Origin: Inquilinus limosus DSM 16000
Lineage (GTDB): Bacteria; Pseudomonadota; Alphaproteobacteria; DSM-16000; Inquilinaceae
DNA length: 64,000 bases
Direction: 5' to 3'
NCBI RefSeq assembly: GCF_000423185.1
Contig: NZ_AUHM01000002.1
Span: 429,320 to 493,319 of the forward strand
Position 1 is the stretch's first letter; each line of letters begins with the position of its first letter. Positions 53,605 through 62,958 of this stretch are shown piece by piece. Below the pieces are notes generated by a model, which was not told where the DNA came from, made no database searches, and saw only the letters and a list, made by a program, of their open reading frames with translations. Both the position numbers and the translations under genes were made by a program.

Positions 53605-55040
53605 AGCGGTTGTGGACGCGCAGCCTGGCGGCCCAGTTCATCGGGCTGATGCTGCTGGCCCTGGCGCTGTCGCAGGGCATCGGCTTCCTGATCTCCTGGG
53701 ACGAGCGCGGCCAGGCGCTGAAGGCCGCGGCCAAGAGCGAGTTCTTCAGCCGCACCGCGTCGCTGGCCCGGGTGCTGGAGGCGACGCCGCCGGCGGTGCA
53801 GGCGGAGATCCTGCGCGCCAGCGGCACCTCCTACACCCGCTTCTGGGTGTCGCCGGACGGGCCGGGCGACGCCATGGCCTGGCGGCGCGAGGCCTGGATC
53901 CAGCTGGCGAAGCCACTGCCCAGCCTGACCCCGTGGCCGAAGGGCCCGAAGCAGGACAAGGACAAGACCGACGAGCGGCAGGAATCGGTCCAGGTCCCCG
54001 GGATCGGCACGGCCACGGCGGCGGTCATCACCACGCCCTGGGCGGACGTGCCGTCCCATGCCTGGCCGCTGTCGCGCCCGGCGAAGTTCCTCTATCTCGA
54101 CAACGCCTGGGGCATGGGGCTGTCGGTCCAGCTGGACAGCGGCGCCTGGCTCAACAGCGCCTATGCCAAGTCGACCGGCAACTCGTTCTGGACCAACCAG
54201 TCGGTGGTGTCGGTCGCGGTCACGGCGATCGTGCTGTCGGTGTTCGGCATCATCGTCGCCCGCGGCATCGCCCGGCCGATGCGACGGCTGGCCGTCGCCG
54301 CCGAGGCGCTGGGCCGCGGCGAATCCGTGGCGCCGCTGCCGGAGGCAGGTCCCGACGACATCCGCAACACCGCCGAGGCCTTCAACCGGATGCAGGAGCG
54401 GCTGCAGCGCTTCGTCGAGGACCGCACCCGCATGCTGGCGGCGATCGGCCACGACCTGCGGACGCCGCTGACCTCGCTGCGCCTCAGGGCCGAGTTCGTC
54501 GCCGATGCGGAGGAGCGGGAGAAGATGCTGGCGACCATCGCCGAGGTCCAGAAGATGACCGAGGCGACGCTGGCCTTCGCCCGCGAGGAGGCGGCAGCCG
54601 AGGGCACCCGGGCCGTCGACCTGTCGGCGCTGGTGGAGAGCCTGTGCGACGACCTGGCCGAGCTGGGCCGCGACGTCACCTTCGTCGAAGGGCCGAAGAT
54701 CAGCTACCGCTGCCGGCCCGACGCGCTGCGCCGCGCCATCCGCAACCTGGTGGAGAACGCGGTCCGCTACGGCGAGCGGGCCCGGGTGCACCTGGCGCGG
54801 ACCGGCGACAGCGTCGAGATCGTGATCGAGGATGACGGGCCGGGGATCCCGGACGGCGTCGGCGAGCAGGTCTTCGCCCCGTTCTTCCGGATCGAGAACT
54901 CCCGCAACCCCGAGACCGGCGGCGTCGGCCTGGGCCTGTCGATCGCCCGAACCATCGTGCGCCACCACGGCGGCGACATCGTCCTGGCCAACCAGGCCAA
55001 GGGTCTGCGCGCTACGATCAGCCTGCCGCGGGTGGACTGA
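53601..55040 (+). CDS. Sensor histidine kinase
   Basis: 479 residues. TM1 (11-31), a ~170-residue periplasmic sensor region (33-200), TM2 (202-222), HAMP, HisKA with His284 in MLAAIGHDLRTPLTSLRL, and an HATPase domain (NLVENAVRYG; DDGPGIPD; GGVGLGLSIARTIVRHHGG). The sensor region has a charged Lys/Asp stretch (KGPKQDKDKTDERQ) and no known fold that I can see. Translationally coupled to the response regulator. Signal could be a reduced sulfur compound or redox state, by context only. Confidence 0.95.
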   Translation: MKRLWTRSLAAQFIGLMLLALALSQGIGFLISWDERGQALKAAAKSEFFSRTASLARVLEATPPAVQAEILRASGTSYTRFWVSPDGPGDAMAWRREAWIQLAKPLPSLTPWPKGPKQDKDKTDERQESVQVPGIGTATAAVITTPWADVPSHAWPLSRPAKFLYLDNAWGMGLSVQLDSGAWLNSAYAKSTGNSFWTNQSVVSVAVTAIVLSVFGIIVARGIARPMRRLAVAAEALGRGESVAPLPEAGPDDIRNTAEAFNRMQERLQRFVEDRTRMLAAIGHDLRTPLTSLRLRAEFVADAEEREKMLATIAEVQKMTEATLAFAREEAAAEGTRAVDLSALVESLCDDLAELGRDVTFVEGPKISYRCRPDALRRAIRNLVENAVRYGERARVHLARTGDSVEIVIEDDGPGIPDGVGEQVFAPFFRIENSRNPETGGVGLGLSIARTIVRHHGGDIVLANQAKGLRATISLPRVD

Positions 55041-55045
55041 AGGCC

Positions 55046-56137
55046 CTACCCCTCCGCGTCGGCCACGTCTCCGCCCGCGCCCAGGCGCCAATAGGCGACC
55101 ACGAGATGGTCCTTGGTCCTCAGCCCGCGCTCCTGGCGCAGATGGCTGCGGATCGCGCGGAAGGCGCCGAACTCGCACCCGGCCCAGGCATAGATCCTCG
55201 ACCCGTCGTCCGGGAAGGTGGTGCGCCGGACCGCGTCGGCGAGCAGCGGCGTGGTGCCGGCCGGCGCGCCGTCGCGGCACAGCCACTCCAGCTCGATCGC
55301 GGCCCTGACGGCGAGCGGCTGGATCTCGGCCGCGTCCGCGACCTCGATCAACGCTTTGCCGCGCGCGCCCTCGGGGAGATGTTCGAGCATGCGGGCGATG
55401 GCGGGCAGCGCGGTCTCGTCGCCGGCGAAGAGGTACCAGTCGGCCTCGACCAGCCCGCCGCCGCCGGGGCCGACGACGCCGATCTCGTCGCCCGGCCTCG
55501 CCCGTTCGGCGAAGGCCGAGCCCGGCCCCGCATCGGCATGCAGCACGAAGTCGATGTCGAGCGTGCCGGCCGCGAGGTCGAGCGAGCGCACCGTGTATTT
55601 GCGGAAGGCGGGCCGGCGCTGCGGATCCTCCCACTGGACCAGGCCGTTCCGGCCGACCGTCGGCCATTGCGGCTGCTCCAGCTCGGGATGCTGGACGAGG
55701 ATGTTGAGGTGCAGCGCACCCATCGGCGCGAAGCGCGCGACATCCTCGCCGGCCAGGGTGATGCGGCGCATGCGGGGCGTCACGTCTCGGATGCCGGCGA
55801 CCCGGAGGATCCGGAAGTTGGGCGGGCGCCGGAGTTCGCCGCCATCGCCGGCCCATTCGATGGCCGGGGCCGGTCCTGCGGCGAATTCGAGGATATGGGA
55901 GGCGACGGCCATGCGGACGAAATGCAGCCCTTCGAGGCTCGGGGCCGTCGCGTCGACCACCGTCGTCCCGCCCTCGCGCGAGAACCGGGCGGATGCCCCG
56001 GCGAAGCGCAGGATCCGCTCGCCGCCGCGCTCCTCCACCTCCGCGCCGTGCTCGATCATGTGCGCGCAGACCGCGGCGATCACGGCGTCCGGATCGGCCA
56101 GGTCGATGCGGGCCTGCGCCACGAATGTCGTCTTCAT
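55046..56137 (-). CDS. DUF2218-SIP fusion, siderophore-interacting ferric reductase
   Basis: 363 residues. Residues 1-90 are a DUF2218-like domain (KTTFVAQARIDLADPDAVIAAVCAHMIEHGAEVEE...); from about 110 a siderophore-interacting flavin/NAD(P)H reductase follows (RMRRITLAGEDVARF, RKYTVRSLD for FAD, VVGPGGGGLVEADWYLFAGDETALPAIARMLE, YAWAGCEFGAFRAIRSHLRQERGL). It releases iron from imported ferric siderophore in the cytoplasm. Its ATG overlaps the binding-protein stop by four bases. Confidence 0.93.
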   Translation of the reverse strand: MKTTFVAQARIDLADPDAVIAAVCAHMIEHGAEVEERGGERILRFAGASARFSREGGTTVVDATAPSLEGLHFVRMAVASHILEFAAGPAPAIEWAGDGGELRRPPNFRILRVAGIRDVTPRMRRITLAGEDVARFAPMGALHLNILVQHPELEQPQWPTVGRNGLVQWEDPQRRPAFRKYTVRSLDLAAGTLDIDFVLHADAGPGSAFAERARPGDEIGVVGPGGGGLVEADWYLFAGDETALPAIARMLEHLPEGARGKALIEVADAAEIQPLAVRAAIELEWLCRDGAPAGTTPLLADAVRRTTFPDDGSRIYAWAGCEFGAFRAIRSHLRQERGLRTKDHLVVAYWRLGAGGDVADAEG

Positions 56138-57288
56138 CGAGAGTCCTCTCTCGGATTTTCGGAAGAGCCCTGCGCGTCCCCGAGGCCGATCCAGAAGGTG
56201 CCGTCGAGCGGCACGGGCAGGAACCGCCGGTTGATCTCGGCCAGCGTGCCGGCCGGATCGAGGTCCGCGAACAGGTCCGGGTGCGTCCATGTCGCGAAGC
56301 ATTCCAGGACGAGAATGCTGAGCGCGGAGATCGAGAGCTGGTGCGAGACCGCGAAGGCGCGCCCCTCGCGCACGGCGGCGAGCTCGCGGCGGACATCGCG
56401 CCCCAGCACCTCGCGCAGCGACGCCTGGGCGGCCGTCCTGTCGACCCCGCCGCCGACCACGAGGCCGCCCTGCGCGGCGAGATGCGGCGCGCCGGTGCCG
56501 ATATAGATGTCGGGATCGGCCTCGAGCACGTGTTCGGGGCTGAGCTGGCCGTCATAGCCGGGCACGGCCCCGGCCCCGATGCTGCGGCCGCCGGCCAGCG
56601 CCATCAGCTGTGTCAGGCGGTTGCCCGATCCGGGGGTGGAGCAGCAGGCCCCGCCCGCGAAGGCGTCGATCAGCACCTTCGGGCGATCGGTCACGCCGTC
56701 CAGGCGGCGGGCCACGGCCTGCGCATGGGCCCTGAGGAAGCCGGCGAACTCGTCCGCCTGCGCCTCCCGCCCGATCGCCTTGCCGAGGAGCCCGACGGCG
56801 AAGGCCGTGGCCTCCGTTGGATCGAGCCCGGCGGTGCCGGGGCCGTCGAGGAAGATGACCGGGACTCCGGCCGCCTGCAGCCGGTCGGCCACCCCGTCCC
56901 AGTCGGGCTGCCAGAGGCTGACCACGAACAGGTCCGGCCGCACGCTCAGTATGGTCTCGACCGAGGCGTTGGCCGGGAGCACGGCGCCGACGACGGGGAT
57001 GTCGTCGATTCCGGGAAAGCGCTGCCGGAAGGCGGCGACCATGCCCGGGTCGATGCGCCGGGGCGCGGCCCAGCCGGCGATCCGGGCGACCGGGTCGGGG
57101 TCGATCAGCGCCAGCGAGAGAAGGAGCAGGCTCTCATTCGTGGCGATCCGGGTCGCGGGGGCGGCGAGCCGCACCTCGCGTCCCGCCGCGTCGGTCAGCG
57201 CGATCTCGGCGCGCGCGCCCGACGCTGCGACCAGGCCGGCCGCGGCGAGGCCGACCAGCAGGAGCCGGCGCCGCAGACCCGTCACCAT
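56134..57288 (-). CDS. Periplasmic iron-siderophore binding protein
   Basis: 384 residues. Signal peptide ending ASGARA, then a type III (helical-hinge) binding-protein fold: PATRIATNESLLLLSLALIDP, LSVRPDLFVVSLWQPDWDGVADRLQAAGVPVIFLDGP, HVLEADPDIYIGTG and GRAFAVSHQ. It should deliver ferric siderophore to an ABC importer; no permease or ATPase gene accompanies it here, so those must be shared or encoded elsewhere. Overlaps the receptor gene by seven bases. Confidence 0.92.
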   Translation of the reverse strand: MVTGLRRRLLLVGLAAAGLVAASGARAEIALTDAAGREVRLAAPATRIATNESLLLLSLALIDPDPVARIAGWAAPRRIDPGMVAAFRQRFPGIDDIPVVGAVLPANASVETILSVRPDLFVVSLWQPDWDGVADRLQAAGVPVIFLDGPGTAGLDPTEATAFAVGLLGKAIGREAQADEFAGFLRAHAQAVARRLDGVTDRPKVLIDAFAGGACCSTPGSGNRLTQLMALAGGRSIGAGAVPGYDGQLSPEHVLEADPDIYIGTGAPHLAAQGGLVVGGGVDRTAAQASLREVLGRDVRRELAAVREGRAFAVSHQLSISALSILVLECFATWTHPDLFADLDPAGTLAEINRRFLPVPLDGTFWIGLGDAQGSSENPREDSR

Positions 57289-59459
57289 GCGTATTTCAGG
57301 CCCGCCGTGACCACGCGCCCCGCCCCGTAGTTGCAGCTGCCGCCGGTGATGTTGAGGCAGTGGGAGACGTAGTCCTCGTCGAACAGGTTGCTGACATTGA
57401 CCTGCAGCCGGGTGCCTTCGAGTTCCGGCACCAGCCCGCCGAGATCGTATTCAGCGCCGAGATCGACCAGGGCGCGGGCCGGGATGCGCAGCTCGCGCAG
57501 ATAGGTGCTGTCGGACTGGTAGGAGGAGGTGGCGCGCAGGCCGGCGCTGAGCGACAGGCCCGGCACGCGGTCCGGGTGGTAGTTCACCCATACGCTGCCC
57601 TGGTGCTTCGGCAGGCGCAGCATGGGCTTCCCCTCCTCCACCGGCCGGTTCGACTTCAGCACCTCCGAATGCGTGAAGGCGTAGGCGGCGAGAACGTCGA
57701 TCTCCGGCGTCAGCGCCACCTTGGCCTCGATCTCGACCCCGCGCACGCGCTGCTTGCCGCTCTGCACGTTGTAGAGCGTGTTCGTCGGGTCCGGCGTCAG
57801 CGCGTTCTCCAGCTCGAGGTCGAACAGGGACAGCGTCGCCAGGCCGGGACCGCCCGGCGGCTCGTATTTGACGCCGATCTCGAACTGCTCGGCGGATTGG
57901 GCCTCGAACGGCCTGCCGGACTGGTCGGTCCCGAGCACCGGCAGGAACGAGGTCGAATAGCTGGCATAGGGCGCGAGGCCGTTCTCGAACACATAGGTGA
58001 TGCCGGCCCGGCCGGTCAGCGCCCGGTCCTCGGTCCAGACCGTCGGCGTTCCGGGCGCGAGGCGGTTGGTGCTCTCGATCTCGGAGACGTCGTAGCGCAG
58101 GCCGAAGGTACCGACCCAGCCGCCGTAGCGGATCTGGTCCTGCAGGTAGACGCCGGTCTGGCTCTGCTTCTGCAAACCCGACCGCTGATAGGCCGGGACC
58201 GGGATCGGGGTGCCGCCATAATGCGGGTCGAGATAGTCGAGCGGCGGCACCCCCTGGGACGCGTTGCCGAAATTCGTGTCCGAGACGGCATGGACGTAGT
58301 CGAGGCCGAAGAGCGCCGTGTGGTCCAGCGCGCCCGTCTTGAAGCGGGCCTCGAGCTGGGTGTCGATATTGAAGCTCGACACCCAGTCGTCGGAGACGGC
58401 CGAGGCGCGGTTGAGCGTGCGGCCGTCCGGCTGGTAGGCGAAGGCCGGATTGACCAGCACCAGGAACATGTTCTGGTCGGAGCGGGCGTAGCGCAGGTTC
58501 TGCCGGACGGTGAAGGTCTCGTCGACATCGTGCGAGAACTCGTAGCCGAGGGCGTAGAAATCCCGCCTGAACTCGTCCGCCGCCGGGTCGCCGAGATACA
58601 GGTCGCGCGGGATCTGGCCCAGCGGATTGGACAGCAGCGTGCCGACGGCCGGATAGAAGCGCGGGCTAAAGGTCGGCGTGTCGTGCTGATAGTAGCCGTA
58701 GAAGGTCAGCGAGGTCGCGGTGTCGGGAGACCAGGTCAGGCTGGGCGCCAGCATGACCTGGCGGTCGTGCTCCCGGTCGATCCGGGTGTCCATGTTCTTG
58801 GCGAGGCCGATGAAGCGGTAGCGCCACGCGCCGTCCTCGGTGAGCGGGCCGGTCGAGTCCAGCGCGCCTTGGATGCCGCCGAAGCCGGAGGTCTGGACCG
58901 AGACCTCGTGGTGGGGCGTCGCCTGCGGCCGCTTGCTCACCTGGTTGACGAGGCCGCCCGGGATCGTCCGGCCGTAGAGCACCGAAGCCGGCCCCTTGAG
59001 CACCTCGATGCGCTCGAGCGCGTAGGGGTTGATGCTCGGCGTCGCGTAGTTGTTCGGGTCGCCGGGCAGGACCAGCCCGTCGAGCCACATCGTGCCGTAG
59101 GTGTTGAAGCCCCGGATGTAGAGCCAGTCGTAGCGAACGTCGTAGCCGTTGGCTTCGGCGAAGACTCCGGGCGTGTAGCGCAACGCCTCGGAAACGGAGT
59201 TGGCGCCCTGGGCATCCATCTGGCCGCGGGTGACGACGCTGACCGCCTGGGGCGTTTCCAGCAAGGGCGTGTCCGTCTTGGTGGCGCCGGCGCTGCGGGT
59301 GGCGACGATGCCCTCCTCCGACGCGCCGGCGCCCTGGACGATGATCGGGTCGAGCCGGATTGCGCCATCCTGCTGCGCGTAGGCGGGCAAGGCGCCGCCC
59401 GCGATGGCCGAGGCCAGCAGCAAAGGTCCCCGCAAGCTCCGCGCATGCTGCACGATCAT
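57282..59459 (-). CDS. TonB-dependent siderophore receptor
   Basis: 725 residues. Signal peptide ending PAYAQQ, a plug domain (TDTPLLETPQAVSVVTRGQMDAQGANSVSEALRYTPGVF ... YIRGFNTYGTMWLDGL ... ERIEVLKGPASVLYGRTIPGGLVNQVSKRP) and a 22-strand barrel ending in the C-terminal aromatic VTAGLKYAW. It resembles the FhuA/FpvA hydroxamate-siderophore class. ATG 59459 is used; a TTG four codons earlier is unlikely. First gene of the iron operon. Confidence 0.95.
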   Translation of the reverse strand: MIVQHARSLRGPLLLASAIAGGALPAYAQQDGAIRLDPIIVQGAGASEEGIVATRSAGATKTDTPLLETPQAVSVVTRGQMDAQGANSVSEALRYTPGVFAEANGYDVRYDWLYIRGFNTYGTMWLDGLVLPGDPNNYATPSINPYALERIEVLKGPASVLYGRTIPGGLVNQVSKRPQATPHHEVSVQTSGFGGIQGALDSTGPLTEDGAWRYRFIGLAKNMDTRIDREHDRQVMLAPSLTWSPDTATSLTFYGYYQHDTPTFSPRFYPAVGTLLSNPLGQIPRDLYLGDPAADEFRRDFYALGYEFSHDVDETFTVRQNLRYARSDQNMFLVLVNPAFAYQPDGRTLNRASAVSDDWVSSFNIDTQLEARFKTGALDHTALFGLDYVHAVSDTNFGNASQGVPPLDYLDPHYGGTPIPVPAYQRSGLQKQSQTGVYLQDQIRYGGWVGTFGLRYDVSEIESTNRLAPGTPTVWTEDRALTGRAGITYVFENGLAPYASYSTSFLPVLGTDQSGRPFEAQSAEQFEIGVKYEPPGGPGLATLSLFDLELENALTPDPTNTLYNVQSGKQRVRGVEIEAKVALTPEIDVLAAYAFTHSEVLKSNRPVEEGKPMLRLPKHQGSVWVNYHPDRVPGLSLSAGLRATSSYQSDSTYLRELRIPARALVDLGAEYDLGGLVPELEGTRLQVNVSNLFDEDYVSHCLNITGGSCNYGAGRVVTAGLKYAW

Positions 59460-59493
59460 CCCCCGCCCCAAGCCATGACAGCGCCCAACGATT

Positions 59494-59516
59494 GACTTTG
59501 ATAGTCATTCGCATTC
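59494..59516. promoter_or_regulatory. Fur-like iron box between receptor and AraC genes
   Basis: GACTTTGATAGTCATTCGCATTC, AT-rich against its surroundings, reads on the other strand as GAATGCGAATGACTATCAAAG, close to Fur boxes built from GATAATGAT-type hexamers. It lies 35 nt upstream of the receptor ATG. Confidence 0.5.
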
Positions 59517-59676
59517 AATGGATGGCGGCATCATGGCACAAGGGCGGGGCGTCAGCCTTTGCACGGCAGCAAGACAGCTTTGCGGATCAACAAATCTCGG
59601 ACGGTCGCCGATGCCGGCGCCCGGATGATGGTCCGTGCGCGGCGGCCCCGCCCGGACAGCGCGAAGGGCGCCGCGG

Positions 59677-60708
59677 ATGAGAACCCATTCAGCTGCACGT
59701 GACGGCGGTTTCGGAGACGGCCGGGGCCGACGGGTCCGGATCGGCGACCTCATGCGGCGCGACGGGGTCGTCCTCGACAGCCCCGAGGACAGGATCTCGC
59801 CGGAGGACACGCTGATCGCCGGCGAGCTGTGGCACCGGGAACTGCGCCACGGCCTGTTCGTCCACGCCGGCAACGCGATCGAGGAGCACGCCTTCACCGT
59901 CGCGTCCCGCCTGCCCGAAGGGCTGTCCTGCATCTTCTTCCTCGACGGCGAGGTCGATGTCGAGATCGGCGGCCGCCGCTTCGGGTTCAGGGCCGGCCGG
60001 AGCGGCGCGATGGCGGCCGCGGCAATCATGAGCGTCACGCCCGAGAGCTTCCAGCGGACGTCGATGGGCCGGCAGCATGTCCACCACCTGGTCGTGTCGG
60101 CCACGCCGGAATGGCTCAATATCGACGGGATCGAGGAACTGCGCGGCGAGCGCTTGGCCAGCCGGCTGTTCAAGGACCATCTCGCCGACCATCGCTGGAC
60201 CCCGACGCCGCGCGTCTCCGCGCTCGTGCGCGAAATCTTCGCGCCGCCGGCCTTCATGCCCGAGCTGCACGCCCTCTATCTCGAAGGGCGGGCGGTCGAG
60301 ATCGTGGCCGAGACCATCGCCGCCGTGGTGCGGGCCGACCGCACCGCCGATGGCGGCCTTCTCACGCATCGCGAGCGGATCCGCCTGCAGCGCGCCAGAG
60401 ATGCGATCGCCGCCAGCCTGACCCAGCCGCTGAGCGTGGCGGCGATCGCCCGCGAGGCCGGGGCCAGCGCCAGCGGGCTGCAGCGGCTGTTCCGCCTGGC
60501 GGAGGGCTGCAGCGTCTTCGAATATGTGCGCCTGGCGCGCCTCGACCGCGCGCTCTCGGCGCTGCGGTCCGGCGAGGTCAGCGTGCAGGAAGCCAGCGCC
60601 ATGGCCGGCTATTCGAGCCCGGCGAACTTCGCGACCGCGTTCAGGCGGCGCTACGGCATCACGCCGCGCGAGGCCGCGAGGCAGGTCCCACCGCCGAAAG
60701 CACACTGA
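59677..60708 (+). CDS. AraC-family regulator (PchR-like) of the siderophore operon
   Basis: 343 residues. N-terminal ligand-binding region with LSCIFFLDGEVDVEIGGRRFGF, and C-terminal double HTH (SVAAIAREAGASASGLQRLFRLAEGCSVFEYVRLARLDRAL ... VQEASAMAGYSSPANFATAFRRRYGITPREAAR). Such regulators activate the divergent receptor gene when the siderophore is present. ATG 59677 has AAGGG eight bases upstream; GTG 59635 is an alternative. Confidence 0.92.
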   Translation: MRTHSAARDGGFGDGRGRRVRIGDLMRRDGVVLDSPEDRISPEDTLIAGELWHRELRHGLFVHAGNAIEEHAFTVASRLPEGLSCIFFLDGEVDVEIGGRRFGFRAGRSGAMAAAAIMSVTPESFQRTSMGRQHVHHLVVSATPEWLNIDGIEELRGERLASRLFKDHLADHRWTPTPRVSALVREIFAPPAFMPELHALYLEGRAVEIVAETIAAVVRADRTADGGLLTHRERIRLQRARDAIAASLTQPLSVAAIAREAGASASGLQRLFRLAEGCSVFEYVRLARLDRALSALRSGEVSVQEASAMAGYSSPANFATAFRRRYGITPREAARQVPPPKAH

Positions 60709-60737
60709 GCCGCCGCACGGCGAAGCATCGATGCCGA

Positions 60738-60777
60738 TTGACAGGCGGCGCCGACGGCGATTAAGTGGTCTGACCAC
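60738..60777 (+). promoter_or_regulatory. Promoter and FadR-type operator of the GntR gene
   Basis: TTGACA (60738-60743) and TTAAGT (60761-60766) are separated by 17 bp. GTGGTCTGACCAC (60765-60777) is a perfect palindrome containing TGGTCTGACCA, the FadR-subfamily consensus TGGTNNNACCA. It overlaps the -10 end, so the regulator probably represses itself and the operon. Confidence 0.8.
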
Positions 60778-60789
60778 GGTAAGATCACT

Positions 60790-61548
60790 ATGTCCGATAT
60801 CGTCAAACTCACCCGCGATCCCGAGGACGGCCCCGGCGGATACGAGAAGGTCTTCGCCTTCCTGCGCGAGCAGCTGCTGTCCGGCGCCCTCAAGACCGGC
60901 GACCGGCTGCTGCCGGAGCGGGACCTGTCGGCGCTGCTGGGTGTCGGCCGCCCGGTGCTGCGCGAGGCGCTGCGGGCGCTGGCGATGCTCGGCGCGGTCG
61001 AGATCCGGCACGGGGTGGGCACCATCGTGCGCCAGCCCGACGCCTCGACCCTGGGCGAGTTCTTCACCTTCGTCCTGGCCCAGCAATCCGACGTCATCGA
61101 CGACGTGATGGAGGCGCGGATCGCGATCGAGTGCCAGGCCGCGCGCCTGGCCTGCCGCCGCGCGACGCTGGCGGATTTCGAGCGCATCCGGGCGGCCCTG
61201 CAGCGGATCGAGGCGACCATCGATGATCCCGTCGCGGGCGGCGACGCCGATTTCGACTTCCACAGCGGCATCGTCCAGGCCGGTCGGTCGGAGACGCTGC
61301 GGAGCATCTACACCGCGATCTCCGACCTGCTGCGCCGGTCGCATCGCGGGCGGCGCGAGCTGATCCTGCGCGTGCCGGGCATCCGGTCCTTCCTGATCGA
61401 CCACCACCACCGGATCTTCGAGGCGCTGGTGGCGCGCGACGTGCAGCGGTCGGACGAGCTGCTGCGCCGCCATTTCGAGATCGGCGACGAGTACCGCCGC
61501 AAGGCCGCCTTCGAGACCGCGGTCGGCCGGCCGCAGCCGCCAGGCTGA
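60790..61548 (+). CDS. GntR-family regulator, FadR subfamily
   Basis: 252 residues. N-terminal winged helix (KVFAFLREQLLSGALKTGDRLLPERDLSALLGVGRPVLREALRALAMLGAVEIRHGVGTIV) and an all-helical FCD ligand domain with metal-site residues DFDFHSGIV ... IDHHHRIFEALVARD ... RRHFEIGDE. It most likely senses an acid sugar or related metabolite handled by the following genes. 45 nt separate it from the isomerase start. Confidence 0.95.
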   Translation: MSDIVKLTRDPEDGPGGYEKVFAFLREQLLSGALKTGDRLLPERDLSALLGVGRPVLREALRALAMLGAVEIRHGVGTIVRQPDASTLGEFFTFVLAQQSDVIDDVMEARIAIECQAARLACRRATLADFERIRAALQRIEATIDDPVAGGDADFDFHSGIVQAGRSETLRSIYTAISDLLRRSHRGRRELILRVPGIRSFLIDHHHRIFEALVARDVQRSDELLRRHFEIGDEYRRKAAFETAVGRPQPPG

Positions 61549-61593
61549 CGGCCCCGCCGGCCGAGCCCAACAAGAATGCCCGAGGAGACAGCG

Positions 61594-62040
61594 TTGAAGA
61601 TCGTGATCGGCTGCGACCATGCCGGATTTCCCCTGAAGCGAGAGATCGCCGACTTCGTCGCGGGCCTTGGCCATGCGGTGACGGATGTGGGCAGCCACAC
61701 GCCCGACCCAGTCGACTTCCCGGACATCGCCCGGGCGGTCTGCGCCGCCGTGACCGGCGGGGCGGCCGACCGCGGGCTGATGATCTGCGGCACCGGCGTC
61801 GGCGCGGCCATCGCCGCCAACAAGATCCGCGGCATCCGGGCCGCGGTCTGCCACGATTTCCATTCGGCGCATCAGGCGGTGGAGCATGACGACGTCAACG
61901 TCATGTGCGTCGGCGCCCAGATCGTCGGCCCCTGGCTGGCGCGCGACCTGGTCGCGGCCTATCTCGCCGCCGAATTCGACCCCAGCGAGGACTTCAAGCG
62001 CCGGGTCGAGAAGCTGCACGCGCTGGAGCGGGAGGGCTGA
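61594..62040 (+). CDS. RpiB/LacAB-family sugar-phosphate isomerase
   Basis: 148 residues, the RpiB length. IVIGCDHAGFPLKREIADFV opens the fold; GLMICGTGVGAAIAANKIRGIRAA holds the active Cys and anion hole; HDDVNVMCVGAQIVGP completes it. It isomerises an aldose/ketose phosphate such as ribose-, erythrulose- or tagatose-type phosphates. TTG 61594 has AGGAG six bases upstream, better than the ATG at 61576. It overlaps functionally with the reductase three nt downstream. Confidence 0.92.
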   Translation: MKIVIGCDHAGFPLKREIADFVAGLGHAVTDVGSHTPDPVDFPDIARAVCAAVTGGAADRGLMICGTGVGAAIAANKIRGIRAAVCHDFHSAHQAVEHDDVNVMCVGAQIVGPWLARDLVAAYLAAEFDPSEDFKRRVEKLHALEREG

Positions 62041-62043
62041 GCC

Positions 62044-62946
62044 ATGGCGGAGCCCCGTCACACGGTCGGCTTCATCGGCCTCGGCACCATGGGCCGCGAG
62101 ATGGCAGCCAACCTGCTGCGCGCCGGCCATGAGGTGCGCGCCTATGACGTGCTGTCGGCGGCGGTCGAGGCCCTGGCGGCGCAGGGCGCCGTCCCCGCCG
62201 CCGGCGTGGCCGAGGCGGCCGAGGACGCCGACCTCGTCGTCACCATGCTGCCCGACACGCCGCAGGTGGAGGAGGTCGTATACGGCCCGGGCGGGCTGCT
62301 GGCGGCGCCGCCGCGCGGCCGGCTGGTGGTCGACATGAGCACGATCTCGCCGCAGGCGGTGCGGCGGATGCAGGCCGACCTCGCCGCGGCGGGGATCGAT
62401 TTCCTCGACGCCCCGGTCTCCGGCGGACCGCAGGGCGCCCGTGCCGCCGTCCTGACGATCATGGTCGGCGGCGCACGCGCGGCTTTCGACCGGGCGCTGC
62501 CGGTCCTGCGCGGCATGGGCACCACCATCACCCATGTCGGCGACAGCGGCGCCGGCCAGACGGTGAAGCTGTGCAACCAGCTGATCTGCGGCATCAACCT
62601 GCAGGCGATCTGCGAGGCGCTGGCGCTGGGCCGCGCCTGCGGCGTCGACCTGGCGCAGATGCGCGAGGTGCTGCTCGGCGGCTCCGCCGCCTCCTGGATG
62701 CTGGACAAGCTCGGCCCCGCGATGATCGCCGGCGACGCCGGGGCGGGATTCCGCATCGACCTGATGCTGAAGGATCTGCGCCTGGTGCAGGAGCTGGCCT
62801 TCGGCAAGGCGGTGCCGCTGCCCGCCACGGCGCTGGTCACCAGCCAGTATCTCGACGCCCGGGCCCATGGCGAGGGCGGCAACGGCAACCAGGCCCTGTT
62901 CCGGGTCTACGACCGCATGACCGGGCAGTCCCCGAACGCCGGATAG
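62044..62946 (+). CDS. 3-hydroxyisobutyrate-dehydrogenase-family reductase
   Basis: 300 residues. NAD(P) site VGFIGLGTMGREMAANLLRAGHEV, substrate motif DAPVSGGPQGARAA, catalytic Lys in GQTVKLCNQLICG and C-terminal KDLRLVQELA. The family includes tartronate semialdehyde reductase, L-threonate dehydrogenase and hydroxyisobutyrate dehydrogenase. The neighbouring RpiB-like isomerase makes a role in four-carbon acid sugar breakdown (threonate type) plausible, but this is inference. Confidence 0.93.
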   Translation: MAEPRHTVGFIGLGTMGREMAANLLRAGHEVRAYDVLSAAVEALAAQGAVPAAGVAEAAEDADLVVTMLPDTPQVEEVVYGPGGLLAAPPRGRLVVDMSTISPQAVRRMQADLAAAGIDFLDAPVSGGPQGARAAVLTIMVGGARAAFDRALPVLRGMGTTITHVGDSGAGQTVKLCNQLICGINLQAICEALALGRACGVDLAQMREVLLGGSAASWMLDKLGPAMIAGDAGAGFRIDLMLKDLRLVQELAFGKAVPLPATALVTSQYLDARAHGEGGNGNQALFRVYDRMTGQSPNAG

Positions 62947-62958
62947 AGGAGCCGGGCG

